The notes below the pieces were generated by a model that worked only from the letters and a program-made list of their open reading frames with translations, did not search any database and was not told the DNA's origin. A DNA stretch of 64,000 bases. It comes from Eublepharis macularius. Lineage: Eukaryota > Chordata > Lepidosauria > Squamata > Eublepharidae. The position numbers and the translations under genes were made by a program. Below are positions 1-10,596 of this stretch, piece by piece (the first letter of the stretch is position 1; the number at the start of each line of letters is the position of its first letter). Location of the stretch: contig NC_072792.1 of NCBI RefSeq assembly GCF_028583425.1, positions 158,602,676-158,666,675 of the forward strand, written 5' to 3'.

Positions 1-93
1 GATTGTGTTCCCTGACCAAACTATAAAAAACATATTCCCAGACGGTCAAGAAGAAAACATTTTTCCTGATGGCACCATTATCCGTTTTCAGCA
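1..93 (+). CDS. CENPJ: CENPJ penultimate visible coding exon (partial)
   Basis: The frame starting at base 2 is open to the donor and reads [14 protein letters not shown], then [12 protein letters not shown]. These are the repeated hydrophobic-P-D-G strands of the TCP10 C-terminal (G-box) domain of the centriole protein CPAP/CENPJ. In the known family this beta-repeat domain binds STIL during procentriole assembly. The exon ends CAG CA, followed by GTAAGG at 94-99, a good 5' splice site that leaves two bases of a codon. These join the single G at 1619 to make CAG, so the frame continues without a break. The 5' edge of the exon lies outside the window. The strand and the tail-to-tail arrangement with RNF17 support the identification. 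Confidence 0.9.
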
Positions 94-1618
94 GTAAGGT
101 TTTACTTTAAGAAACTTAAAATTTTAGATTGCTTCTAGTTGTATCAATATAATACGTAAGAAGATTCGTTTACAGTATTTTTGAGGAGGAACCAGACTGA
201 GGCGCAGCCTTTCTGGCAACAGCTGTCTTGTCACCTTTCCACTGGCTCCTGAGCTAGCTGAGAATCAAAATGTAGGCGCTTGAGCTCCCCAATAAGGCAG
301 GACTGCTTGTTACACACCGTGATTAAATCTTTAGATGTGATCAAAATACAGAAATCTCTATGCTCATTAGGTGGTTTTCCACATGGGTTTTTTCTGTAGG
401 TTCTGGCCCCATACTGCTTCAATTCATCCCAATTTCTGCATGCATTTTTTTGCCTTGAGTTTTTATTTCATTTTTTTTTTGTTTTCCCCCCATTTATTTT
501 TGGCCAGTTCTTTTGAAACCACTTTTACCTTTGATTTTTTTCTGGAAACCAATTTTGAGTTTTTCCCTTGTGTAAAATGTTTCTTTAGGTTTGGTTTGTC
601 CCTCCCACCTCCAACCCACTTTTCAATGAATGGAGGTTTCATCATCATCAAACCACACCTCCCACCCCCACCCCAGTTTTTGAATTGTATTTTTCTTAGT
701 GTTATATCAATCTACCGTTGTAACAATAAATGCAGCAGGTTCTCTGAACTTCGTGCTTTTTTTAAAAAAAGTCTCTACCCTATTCCATTGTAGAGATGAC
801 TTTTTCCTTGCCTCTGAAAGAGAAAGGGCTAGATACTTTTTAAAAAAATGTAAGCTGAGAATTCAGAGAATCTGCAGCATGTATTGTTAATATGTTATGA
901 AAATAACAATGGAAAACAATTGTGAAAGACCTAGGGACCCTGGGGAGGAGGGGTGGCCTCTTCTGGGGCCAGAAAAAGCAGCAAGATTTTAAAAACCACA
1001 TAACTACTGTTCTGGGCTCTATCCCTACAGAGGTCAGTTTGTCCTGCTGGTGCTGGCCTCTGCCTCCCAGCTCTGGGTCAGCATGGGCGAGGCTCTCTGG
1101 TTTGGACCGGGGGGGGGGGGGGGCTGCTCCTCTTTTAGACTTCCCCATCTATTCATTTTCAGTCTTAAAAAAAAGGAATTTAGCCATGTATCAATAACAT
1201 TATAAGCACACAGAAATTTTTTTTAAAGGGGGCATGTGCTGTGATACCACCAATGACAACACCCTCACTTGAAAGATCCTGATTATTTAAGGCACATGCA
1301 GATCAAAATAAGCTGGCTCCACAACTGTAAAAATGCGAAGGGAGAGCAGATATGTGGAAGAACCACACTCAAACCAATTCCTAAGAAAATCAGGAGTAAG
1401 CCAAGCGTGCAGAAAAGTTGGCCTCAAATATTAAAAATGCCTGCCTGTACTAGTCAGTAGCCCTTAATTTAAAAAAACTTAGAAGGTTCAGGTATTCAGA
1501 TAAGGAATAGTCACGTGGTGGCTGCTTTCTGCTCACCTATCCTCAGGTCATCTGCGATCAGTAGAATTTAGCAAGAAATTGTGTTAAAATTTAAGACTGC
1601 TCATGTATTTTTATTAAG
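94..1618 (+). other. Last CENPJ intron
   Basis: This intron is bounded by GTAAGG at 94-99 and an AG at 1617-1618 after a T-rich stretch. It contains pyrimidine-rich and poly-T tracts around 455-680 and a 15-base G run at 1109-1123. I see no convincing gene or mobile element in it; the short open frames are low-complexity. Confidence 0.75.
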
Positions 1619-1829
1619 GGATGGAAGCAAGACTATAGAATTCAACAATGGTCAAGAAGAATTGCATACAGCACACTTCAAGAGGCGCAAGTATCCTGAT
1701 GGCACCACCAAGACTGTATATGCTAATGGATGCCAAGAAACAAAATATGCCTCTGGTCGAGTAAGAGTTAAGGACAAGGATGGCAAAGTTATAATGGACA
1801 CCCTCCCACAAATGACACTTGCATGTTGA
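1619..1829 (+). CDS. CENPJ: CENPJ terminal coding exon, end of the TCP10 G-box domain
   Basis: The exon begins with one base that completes a codon, then reads [20 protein letters not shown] and continues through [14 protein letters not shown] and [17 protein letters not shown] to a TGA at 1827-1829. This run of YPDG/YANG strands is the highly conserved C-terminus of CPAP/CENPJ, a centriole-duplication protein that binds STIL and tubulin. The end is slightly unusual. After the conserved VIMDT there are eight further residues (LPQMTLAC), whereas from memory the mammalian protein stops within two or three residues of MDT. The exon is otherwise undamaged. A polyadenylation signal follows about 90 bases later. 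Confidence 0.92.
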
Positions 1830-1917
1830 TTATGTTCTATCTTTTCTTGCTAGCAATCCCAAACCTATTTGCTGAAAAAAATTGTAAAAATTCTGCATTT
1901 GTACATAAGCATTATAA

Positions 1918-1923
1918 AATAAA
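1918..1923 (+). terminator. CENPJ polyadenylation signal
   Basis: A canonical AATAAA lies 89 bases past the CENPJ stop codon. It implies a short 3' UTR and cleavage near 1940. Confidence 0.7.
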
Positions 1924-2009
1924 TTTATTTCTCAGCCATCTTTTGGATGAGCCCTGTAAGTTAATTCAGAACCCATCACTGGAGCAGGCACGTACAGTTC
2001 ATCATCTAG

Positions 2010-2177
2010 AAAAGAGCAAGAGTCCAGTAAGACTAACAAAATAAGACTAACAGATATCTGAAGTGAGCCGTGATTCATAAAAGCTCACACCTGACCACAA
2101 ATTTTGTTAAGTCTTATAGGTGCTACTGGACTCTTGCTCTTTTATACTGCTACAGATAGACAAACATGGCTACCCAT
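2010..2177. repeat. Foldback (MITE-like) repeat
   Basis: Bases 2010-2027 and 2126-2143 are perfect 18-base inverted repeats (aaaagagcaagagtccag and its complement). Between them lies a phrase of the type 'ctgaagtgagccgtgattca..aaagctcacac'. A tail, actgctacagatagaca, follows. Elements of this pattern are widespread in sauropsid genomes, and diverged relatives sit at 18705-19062 and 19735-19905 here. No coding capacity is seen. The family name is not certain. Confidence 0.65.
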
Positions 2178-3529
2178 TTTAGTTCATCATCTAGATGTTG
2201 CAGCTGTCAAGAAAGCCACATAATCAAAATCCCTTGCAGAACATGAACTGACTCTAGATAGTGCCTTTGACCTGGCACGTGTGAACTTTCTAGCCTTTTT
2301 CTATGGGGGGATACCACCTCATCCTCCATCATACACTGATCTGCAGGACTGGTTGGGTGGAGCTGAAAACTAATGTGAATAAACAGGGCCAGCTGTGCTG
2401 TCATTGTAAACAGAAGTGAGAGATGTGGCACAGCCTCAGTCCTGACCTGTTCCCTCTGCTATCCAACAACTTTCTAAAAACTGTTATTTGCATTGACTGT
2501 AAGGCAATATTTCTAAGGGTGGCATGTTCTGTGATACATGTAGGTCGAGTAGGTGGGTCTGCTATATTGACTCTATTTGTATATAAGCTTAGTGAACCAT
2601 TTAGAGTGCTTCAATGACTCATTCACCTTTACAGCCATAGGAGATTGGTATTATCTCTGTTTGCCACAGCCCTAGGCCTACAGTACCTGACAATCCTCAC
2701 TGGGGAGCAGGGCCTGGTTCCAGGAAAAAGAAGTGCTGTTGGTTATGCAGCATCTTTGAAAGGTGGGGATACAGTAAGTTTGACTGAGCAGAAGTGACTA
2801 ATGTAGTATTCTTCTTGCATTCCACTTGTGCAAAAGCCCCAGCACCAACAGCACTGATAGACAGAAGCTGGCATGTGTAATTCAGGAAGCACCGCACACA
2901 CACAGGAATGTACTATTTATTTTGAAGAGTGTTCCCATTTTGTTTTACACTAAGGAACTGTAAGTCCTCAATTTCTTCACCTCATCAAAAAAGGATGTGC
3001 TCTAAGCTTTCTTACTCATCTTCCACCTGGCAGTGTTATTAGGAATTACAATTGACAAAGCAGGAGGACTGTAAACATACATGAATTTCAACACAATTTA
3101 ATTTTTTAATGCAACAAGTAGGGTTTTTTTATTAACTTCCTTCAGTATTTGTAAACAAACAAAAAAGATCTTCAAGCACTCCTGTGCTACAGAAAAGTCA
3201 GGAAAATAAATATAAACAACACAACAGCTGCTCTCTCTTGAGGTAAGATTCTTGTTTTAATCACTGTGTCAGTTATCTGAAACGTAAAATAAAGTTTAAA
3301 TCCCTCAAATCAATTTACTGAAATGTGACCAGTTTTTCTCCAAAGTGAAACAATCCTTAAAAAAAAAAAGGTATCTTCCTTGAATAAAAACCCTATTGAA
3401 TAAAACTTCCCTATCCTGTTCCTCTAATGTTCACTAAGTGCCCTGTTCTTCTGTTTTTACATACTCTTACTCTAAAAGCAGCACTTAATCTGAGCCAGGG
3501 CTTCTAAAAGCACAGCTTCAGAAAAACAA
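2178..3529. other. Intergenic DNA, no feature recognised
   Basis: This lies between the two convergent genes. It is AT-rich with a short poly-A run near 3360. No long frame, splice-flanked exon or recognised repeat was seen on either strand. Confidence 0.6.
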
Positions 3530-4345
3530 GGTTGCACTTACCTGTAACTTGTTGAGTAGTCTTCTGTGCAGACACACACTGGGGACTGCGCATGCACAAG
3601 CCAACCACAGAGATTTCCAGAGTTTTCAACAAGATGCCTCTCCTCCTTTGGTGCTTTCCCGCCCAAAACATCAGATGATCAGGAGAAAGGGCGCTACTCC
3701 CTCAGTTCATGCTGCCACCAGAGACCCCACAGTAATTAAGGTTCCAGAGAGTTCATAGTGGGCCAGGAGGGAGGTGCACCTGCACAGAAGGCCACTCAAC
3801 GAACAACAGTTACAGGTAAATGCAACCTCGTTTTCATCTTTGTGGCTTCTGTGCAGTCCCACATCGGGAGAGTAGCAAGCTCACTTACTAAAGCGAGTAT
3901 GAAGCTTTCAAAGCAGACTATGGAGGGCCAACTTCCCAACGGTTGCTTAGCATCTCACTGACGTTAATCAAGCTGGCATTTTCCAGCATCTTGAGCCATA
4001 ACAACGATGGGAAAGACAGAAACTTTTCTTTTTTAAATGTAGTTTTACTCTTCACTAGAATGTCTATTGATAGTTTAAAAATTTAAAGAGATAATTCTCC
4101 TCAGCCACACAGATGAGGTGAAGGAAAAGCGGAGAACAGCGTCAGAGATCCTCTCTCCACAGTGGCATGGAGAGAACGGAGGGAACAGCACCCCTCCTTC
4201 CTGGTCATGTGATGTTTTGGCAGGAAAGCGCCAAAGGGAGGAGGGGCACTTCTAATCTCCTAGAAAGTTGTGGAAATCTTCTCTGTGGCTGGCCTGTGCG
4301 CACGCAATCCCAGTGTGTGCACAGAAGCCACAAAGTTGAACTTTC
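3530..4345 (-). mobile_element. Small internally deleted DIRS-type retrotransposon (DIRS-0)
   Basis: The left end (3530-3740) and the reverse complement of 4140-4345 are about 200-base inverted terminal repeats. Both carry a gcttTCC/ccaaaacatca block and a CTTCTGTGCA-CACACTGGG block. At 3785-3880 lies an internal complementary region. Its first half complements the left terminus (caacagttacaggtaaatgc against cacttacctgtaac) and its second half complements the right terminus (tttgtggcttctgtgca). That architecture is the hallmark of DIRS retrotransposons, which replicate through a circle and use a tyrosine recombinase. Only about 250 bases of interior remain, with no gag, RT or recombinase frame, so this is a non-autonomous derivative. 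Orientation is inferred from the internal complementary region lying at the left, as in the coding copies. Confidence 0.7.
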
Positions 4346-4937
4346 ATCACTAGGCCTACACACTGAAGACAATTCAGAGAAAAACGATGAGCCTCCCCTT
4401 CCAGTTTAAGTAACCACACGTCAACAGACACTCACAGGTCAAAACGCTTCCCCCATCAAGAGATGAGAATTTGCAGGTAGGCTTGATCCTGCACCTGCTA
4501 ATTAAGCACTCCCTGGAAGATGCAGGAAGGCGAGCCGGACGGCTCTAGTGAAAACAGAACCCTCCTAACTGCATGTTCAGATCTGTCTGTCCTTCCCTCC
4601 AAAGTGGCTCTTGGTCACTTTATTGCTTAATCTGTGACCAAGATTTAAGGCCATGCTACACTATTACAATGCTATCAATTCTTACTTCCTTCTATAGGCA
4701 TACAAGAATACTAGCTGATCAGTGCAGGATAGCCATATTTGTAGTTTAAGGTTTGATTAAAACCACCTAGGTTCGTCACAACTCCACACATTTTCTCCAA
4801 CACATTCCCAACTGCTAAGTGTTAAATGCATCTGTTGAACAGAATTTTAAAAGTCTCCTTGTGAAAAACCACAGTGTTTACACAGAAAGATCATGAAAGT
4901 TCTGCAATAAATGCTACAATGAAGATGAAGCCATCTA
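4346..4937. other. Intergenic DNA between DIRS-0 and the RNF17 3' end
   Basis: No gene is seen. A 9-base hairpin (cttggtcac..gtgaccaag) lies at about 4611-4645. TTTATT at 4619-4624 would be a distal minus-strand AATAAA for RNF17. Confidence 0.5.
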
Positions 4938-4943
4938 TTTAAT
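4938..4943 (-). terminator. Likely RNF17 polyadenylation signal
   Basis: TTTAAT on the plus strand reads ATTAAA, the commonest variant signal, on the minus strand about 70 bases past the RNF17 stop. No canonical AATAAA lies closer. Confidence 0.45.
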
Positions 4944-5014
4944 GTAAACACACAAAAAAGTCTTCCAGCTTAGCAAAACCTCTTAATACTTTTAGTTTAC
5001 CATACTTACTAACA

Positions 5015-5110
5015 TCACTGACTTAAAACAGCAAATCCCATTTCTACCAGCTTCATGTGAACCAGACACCCATCTTCGTACAAAAACACAGTATAATCTG
5101 GTGAGTGAGT
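5015..5110 (-). CDS. RNF17: RNF17 terminal exon
   Basis: After a minus-strand TTGCTTTCAG acceptor the exon reads THSPDYTVFLYEDGCLVHMK, then LVEMGFAVLSQ and TGA at 5015-5017. The LYEDG..VHMxLVEMG ending is the closing strand and helix of the last extended Tudor module of RNF17. The exon has 31 sense codons and a stop, starting in phase 0. Confidence 0.9.
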   Translation of the reverse strand, partial: THSPDYTVFLYEDGCLVHMKLVEMGFAVLSQ

Positions 5111-5327
5111 CTGAAAGCAAGGTATGGGGCAATGTCAAAAGGCGGAAACAGACCATCAGATACAAAAGCAACATTTGAATTTCCAAAACTACTGACTGCA
5201 GGCAGATGCAGAATCAGGGGAGCTGATGCTGGTGGGGTTCATGGACAGCCATCTGACCCAATGCTAGTGTGTGAGGAGAGGGCTTAGAAGGACCAGCAGC
5301 ACACGTGCCCATGTCCTCTTTGTCCTC

Positions 5328-6182
5328 GGGGGATTCCGCATGATCGATTTAGATCGGACTTTCTGGGCAGTCATGCTGCAGTGGAGTCGTATGAACCCAC
5401 CGCTCCCCGATTCCACATTAAGGCTTTTGTTTTGCATTGACATTTCATTTCATCATGCTCAAAGTCCATCGTGTGGAATTTGCCAGTATAAAAATCAATT
5501 CCTCATTGCTTTTTCCGGGGGAAGTGTCGACAGACGTGCGTCTTCTTCATTTTTTTAAAAAAAATTTCCCCACCAAAACATTGCTGCATATAAACATTGC
5601 ATCAAACAAACACATCTGACAGGTCAGAGCACTTCCCGATATCATGGAATGACTTTTGGTTATTGACATTTGGAGGGAAAATTGTTACCGATGACCCCGC
5701 TTTCCTTCTGCCTCAGAAGTTGTCAGCTGTCAGCGAGCAACGAGTAACAAATTTGGCGCTTTGAAAAAGGGACCCATTATTGGTCAGCTGTCGTTACATG
5801 ACATAGGATATGTTTCTGCATAGACTTGTAGAAACGTTGCAACGTTTTTTATAATTTTTTTTAAAAAATGAGAGGAAGGGAAAGATAGTGGGTGTGGCTT
5901 AGAAAACGTGATTGGCCAATCAAATTAAGTTGATTCGAAGGGCGAGAGAAAAGGGCAAGGGTGGGGAGAACATCGGATAAAGAATTTTGCATGATTAAAA
6001 TCCCTAATCTGCTGCGAATTGACAAATAAGTCGGGGAAAAGCAGGATGGAAAAAAAACGGACAAACCCTGCAGTGACTTCTAAGCTGCTGCTAGGATTGC
6101 CTTCCCACGTGTGGAAACACAAAGAAAAATCGAGGTCATTTGGAAGCTGAACAGCGGAAAACCACTAGTGCGGAATCACCCC
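5328..6182. mobile_element. Candidate non-autonomous DNA element with short terminal inverted repeats
   Basis: gggggattccgca at 5328-5340 is the near-perfect complement of tgcggaatcacccc at 6169-6182. The 830 bases between are compositionally distinct and hold no convincing long frame. I could not identify a target-site duplication, so the element call is tentative. It lies in the last RNF17 intron. Confidence 0.35.
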
Positions 6183-6527
6183 TCATCTGGCTACACTTTC
6201 AAATCACCCTCCCTCCCTATAATTCAGAGTAGGCACAGTTGGCTTCTGTATGTTTGAGGCCAAATAGGAATTTTTTTCTCCCACGGCTCGACTGAATGCA
6301 AGTCAGGTGATGGTTCACCTACTCTGAAGATACTGGGAATGGGGACGCAACCAGGCCTTAGCTGGCTGTGGGATCCATCTGAAGCTTGCCAGATGGTCAG
6401 AGCAGTGCAGGTAAGGTTGGGTGAGTGGTGTCTATAAAGCTTAGGAGAGCACACTGAGGCATCTGTTAATAGGATGAGGAAAACTTCAGATCAGAATGTG
6501 ATAAAATGAGTACAAAAATAAGCTTAC

Positions 6528-6717
6528 CAGCAACGAAGCTTGAAGATGTTTCCCATCAACACAATCTATCATAGCCCACAGTGCCTCTATGCTCCATTCA
6601 GGACAGTAAGGAATTCTATCATTTTCTGCATCATATACAGAAGGTTTAAATCCAGCCAGCAAAACTTTGAATGCTTGAGCAGGATACTGCATAAGCTTAG
6701 GAGGGATCTGACGTAAC
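6528..6717 (-). CDS. RNF17: RNF17 coding exon (last Tudor module, SN-like part)
   Basis: The acceptor is TTTGTCTCAG and the donor GTAAGC. The exon starts by completing an Arg codon and reads [52 protein letters not shown]. The [15 protein letters not shown] and [17 protein letters not shown] blocks are diagnostic of the RNF17 C-terminal Tudor/SN-like fold. It runs 190 bases and ends in phase 0. Confidence 0.93.
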
Positions 6718-7301
6718 CTGAGACAAAATTAAAGGTTGGGGAATGAATATACACATGGTGATAATCTACAAATAAAGGCAACTTTAGACCATAGAGTACT
6801 TTGTTTCAATTGACATTTAGCATCTTGAAGTGACAGACCACCGCTTTAAAAACTTCAACTATTCCATGATTATTTCATGTAATTTTTTTTAATTTCCTGC
6901 AAGCTTTGACAATTAGAACGCTCTCATTATACTCCCAGGAAAGGAAGCTTTCAAGCTCATCGGGCCACAGAGTTCCAATTGCAAACCGCCTGAAAGAATG
7001 AAGACCATCTAGCTACCTCCATATCTACAGTTCTCCTTTCAAAGTTCTGGCTTGCAGAACTTCCTTTAGGAACCCTGCAATGACTTACAGGATATGGAAC
7101 CTCAGAGAGGGGAAACATGTCAGATTAACATTTGTGAAGATCAACACATGACAAGGACTCTTGTCAGACATCACATCCACTTGGGACATGGCAAGTTGCA
7201 TCACGCAGACCTAGCCTAAGTCTCAAACTGTATCCAAAAAGGTTACTGAAAAATGCCGCATTCATATTCAAATTTGCTGGTAGTAGTATAGCTAAGCTTA
7301 C
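6718..7301 (-). other. RNF17 intron
   Basis: A 584-base intron with no repeat or gene recognised. Confidence 0.7.
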
Positions 7302-7437
7302 CTGGCTGTTGGCAACTTTTCTGTTGCTCCATAGTCAACAAACAGAACCATAATCTGGACAGGGTTAAATTCCTTAACAGAAAGGAGTTTTGCTCTATAC
7401 CAACAGCCATCAACATACTGTGCAAGGCAAGGCATTT
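7302..7437 (-). CDS. RNF17: RNF17 coding exon (last Tudor core)
   Basis: It completes a Glu codon from the previous exon, then reads MPCLAQYVDGCWYRAKLL and VQIMVLFVDYGATEKLPTA. DGxWYRAK and VDYG are the canonical Tudor barrel motifs; W, Y and the D-Y pair sit where the aromatic methyl-arginine cage forms in this family. The acceptor is TTTGTAG and the donor GTAAGC. It ends with two bases of an Arg codon. Confidence 0.93.
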
Positions 7438-7879
7438 CTACAAAGAAGAAGTCAATCAATTTTTTTTTTACTTCATTTACAGGTTGACTTAATTCAACAT
7501 CTAAACTCTAAAGCAAATTTACATTCTGTTGAAGAGCTTTAAGCAAGATGGGAAGGGAAAAGGACATAAATTTTCCAGACCGAGTCTGAATGGTACTTTT
7601 GCTCCATATGCAATTTTGTACAAGTATTCATTTAGTATCTGCAAAGCCACAGAAACTACTAACATTCTCCCGTTCCCAACAACATATCAGGAATTAAGTG
7701 TCAGACTGGAGTACACTGCAGAGGAGTACCACGTTTCTTGCTTCTTTCTGCAATATGAAGTATTAGGCATAAAAACACAGAAAAGTAGTTTATCCCTATC
7801 CAGGGGTCATTTCCAGGGGGAATGCCGTTCTGGCAGTTTCCCCAAAAGTCAGATGGCCCTGCCCACCTGACTTTTGGAC

Positions 7880-8396
7880 ATTTTGGGCTGTTTAGGCATT
7901 GATTGGAGCTTAAACAGCCCGGATTGGGTCTTGCACCAATTCGATCCCTGCCGTTTTGGCTCCAATCTGAGCTGAAATGGGCCCGAAACGGCCCAGATCG
8001 GGTCAGGGCCGGGCGGGGGAGCCCTCCCTTGCCTGGCCCCTACCTGACTCCAGCCGTTTTTGACCCCAATCCAGGCCGAAACGGGCCCAAAATTGCCATT
8101 TTGGGCCAGTTTGGGACTGGATCAGGGGCGAAACAGCCTGGATTGTGCCCAAAATGGCCCGGATTGGGTTGTTGCCAGGCGGGGGAACCCTCCCCCACTG
8201 ACTAGCTCCCGGCTGTTTAGGCCCTGATCCGGGCCCAAAATGGCCATTTTCGGCCCATTTCCGCCGGTATTGGGTCGGTACCGGGCAGGAGAGGGTTCCC
8301 GTGCCTGGCACTGACTTGGTCTCGGCCGTTTAGGCCCCGATCCGGGGCTAAACAGGCTCAAAATGGCCATTTCGGGCCCATTTCTGCCAGGTTGCA
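7880..8396. repeat. GC-rich tandem array in an RNF17 intron
   Basis: About four diverged units of roughly 100-160 bases repeat the anchor gccgttt(ag)gccccgatcc. It is followed by gggcccaaaatggcc and a ccgggc.gggggaaccctccc block. The array is much more GC-rich than its surroundings. Frames of 100-115 codons across it are by-products of the repeat. It ends about 75 bases from the donor of the neighbouring exon. Confidence 0.8.
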
Positions 8397-8450
8397 GAAT
8401 GTATAAATGCAGATGATACAGAATGTATAAATGCAAATGTATAAATGCAG
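8397..8450. repeat. Short tandem repeat beside an exon
   Basis: agaatgtataaatgca-type units occur three times in about 50 bases. They sit between the GC-rich array and the donor of exon 8470-8629. Confidence 0.6.
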
Positions 8451-8469
8451 TTTCTAAGAAATGAGACAC

Positions 8470-8629
8470 CTTTTCGAAAATCAGTTAGACAGGGACAGGA
8501 CTCGATGTTCTGATTCCACCAAGCCAAGGCTTCATCAAGAGTTTTGCAGGACGACTTCAAACTGGTTCCACTCTCTTCTCTTTCATTATGATGGCTGGAA
8601 TTCTCTGGCTGAAGAAGTGAAATGTATAC
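8470..8629 (-). CDS. RNF17: RNF17 coding exon (inter-strand linker)
   Basis: After a TTTCGTCCTAG acceptor the exon reads VYISLLQPENSSHHNEREES, GTSLKSSCKTLDEAL and CPCLTDFRK, with donor GTGTCT. The VYI strand, acidic and serine-rich loop, LDEAL helix and LTDF block follow the RNF17 order immediately before the last Tudor core. It runs 160 bases, begins in phase 0 and ends with one base that the exon at 7437 completes. Confidence 0.9.
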
Positions 8630-8934
8630 CTAGGACGAAAAAACACCCAAAACCTACACTTAATTTGTCATTTCATAGGGAAGCATGCACCTGGGGAATG
8701 ACAGAGCATTGTCCCTTTGCCCTCATGCACAGGTGGAACAGGCCACAATGTTTCCTGTACTTCACTAACAGAAGGTGGGTGGAGTTTGGCAGACTCCTGA
8801 TCTGAACCTAGCTAGGGATGCTTGTAGTTCCACCAGTGGCTCACATCCTGTTTGCCACGTGACTGGCCAGCTAACTTATCAACGGGCTGTTTGCAACCTG
8901 TTTTGACACAAAAAGACTAGGTGGACATACAAAA

Positions 8935-9142
8935 ATACGAAGCTGCCTTATATTGAATCCGACCCACTGCTTTCATCAGGGTCAGAACTGTCTACTCAGA
9001 ATGCAGCTGCCTTCCAGGGTCTCGGGGTGAGCTCTTTCACATTACCTACTACCTGGTCCTTGTAACTGGAGATGCTGGGGAATGAACCCAGGCCCTTCTG
9101 CATTCAAAGCACACACTCTACCACTGAGCCATGGCCCCTGTA
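8935..9142 (-). mobile_element. tRNA-derived SINE (tRNA-Ala-like head)
   Basis: On the minus strand the element starts near 9142 with catggctcagtggtagag (A-box region), followed by a B box around gggttcattcc. A body then runs to a tail reading gctgccttatattgaatc on the plus strand. It is too degenerate and extended for a tRNA gene. It is a common reptilian SINE pattern and lies inside an RNF17 intron. Confidence 0.7.
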
Positions 9143-9693
9143 CAGCAGGGATATGAGCTGATGCCCAGCTGATCCCCTATCAGCTCAGAATGGGGTGGGA
9201 GAGAATTAGAAGCTAATGCAGCTGATCACAGGATCAGCTGCCTGTTAGGTTCTTCTGATCTCTACCCCAGGAAACCATTATGTCCCACCCTTGCTAGAAT
9301 GCAGCACAGGAGAAGGAAGAGGATTTAGAAGCTGAACGTGGGCTTCTGCTGCCCCTGCAAATATCACTATGTCCAAACAAGTCATTACATTTACTCTGGT
9401 TACTACTTGATTCTTTTGTGTTACCTATTCTGGTCAGCCTCATGCTCTCATTTATAGCTGATCTCACACACTGGATACACAGAACTGTGCACAATTCTGT
9501 GAGAGAGACATCTTAGCATTACAGCGTGCAGCATGTGTCATTTTCTTCAGGCATGATTAACACCCACCTTACATGTTTCTTTACATGCCTTTCATAACAT
9601 CAAATAACCCTTTTTATTTATGTGTCTTCCAATGCATTTCTGTAAAGTTGGCCTAACACAAAAATATTCACTTAATGTATTTATTAATAGTAC

Positions 9694-9810
9694 CTCATTC
9701 GGAGACACAATGTGTGTTACTTTAACAGGAAAGAGTGCTCCAAGAACAGGCAGGGATGGTAAAATATATGGGGGAAGAACAGGAGTGTCTACTTCAGACA
9801 ACAGCAGTTC
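9694..9810 (-). CDS. RNF17: RNF17 coding exon (start of last Tudor module)
   Basis: Acceptor TTTGTTCTAG. It reads [20 protein letters not shown], then [19 protein letters not shown], with donor GTACTA. The [11 protein letters not shown] strand opens an extended Tudor module and continues in phase into VYISL of the next exon. It has 39 codons, phase 0 on both sides. Confidence 0.92.
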
Positions 9811-10280
9811 CTAGAACAAAAGACAAACCGAGGAAATCTTCAGGGCTTCGAAACACTTAAGCAGCAGCGTAATGATTAAGATGGGCCCTATTGCCTGGAA
9901 CAGTCACTACGGGAATCAATTACCTAGGCAGAACATGACATTTTCCTCAGCTTTTAAGACAGGAATTTTTTTAATGAAATGTTATTCCACTGAGGCAGAA
10001 ATGTTACCATGAGAAACGATGTCTGGATTCTTCCTAACTAGTCATCATTATACATGCCGCTTTGCCGCCTGGGCAAAAAGGCACTTGCCCATTTTACACC
10101 TGCCCAAACAGAAAAGCCTGCAGGGCCAGATCACTGCCACCGGCATAGAAATTAACTAAAGACAATAATGCTGTTAAATAGCTCCAGAAAGAAAACAGGC
10201 ACCTGGCATAAATAAGATTCAAATGACTGATGTAATAAGCTGCTTAAGAAATAAAGAGTCCACTGAATATTAAACATTAC

Positions 10281-10337
10281 CTCATAACTAATTTCACAGT
10301 TTTCTTCCAAAGGCTCGTTGATGCATTCTTCTAAATT
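10281..10337 (-). CDS. RNF17: RNF17 small coding exon
   Basis: A 19-codon exon reads NLEECINEPLEENCEISYE, between a TTATTTTAG acceptor and a GTAATG donor, phase 0 on both sides. It is an acidic linker between the second and third Tudor modules seen here. It is short, but phase, splice sites and position agree. Confidence 0.8.
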
Positions 10338-10589
10338 CTAAAATAAGCAAAGTTCAAGTTAACCTTACGTTATTGCTTAAAATTTATATGAGCATTTTCA
10401 AATTAACTCATAAAACAGAGATCAGTTCCTTCAGGATGCGTCTTTTCCATCTTTTCAGTATAGTGGCCTTGTGTTCTGAAAAACACTCTAAAATTAGTAC
10501 CAACAAATCTCTTAAGATCAATCTACTGTACATGGCTTGCAAGGTCCAAAGGAGTCAAAACTAGTCTAATATACAGAGAAACAGTGTTG

Positions 10590-10596
10590 CGCTTAC
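10590..10596 (-). other. Splice-donor-like motif in the DIRS-1 left end
   Basis: The minus strand reads acaG-GTAAGCG at the very start of the left terminal repeat. It is related to GTAAGTG at the same place in the other DIRS copies (34785-34791, 3535-3541, 57772-57778). Confidence 0.5.

Noticed and set aside
85-1625. Apparent frameshift at the CENPJ exon junction
   Set aside because: On recount the first exon leaves two bases (CA) and the last exon supplies one (G) before GAT, so the frame is continuous.
7903-8311. Overlapping 100-codon frames on both strands
   Set aside because: They are produced by the GC-rich tandem array, with proline/glycine-rich low-complexity translation and no conserved motif.
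9066-9142. tRNA-Ala gene
   Set aside because: Boxes A and B are recognisable, but the sequence is mutated and continues into a SINE body.
9294-9494. Possible RNF17 exon (minus, with ESSSNQSKCND)
   Set aside because: It resembled the RNF17 loop, but the exon at 8470-8629 supplies that segment with correct phase and better similarity (VYISL..LDEAL..LTDF).
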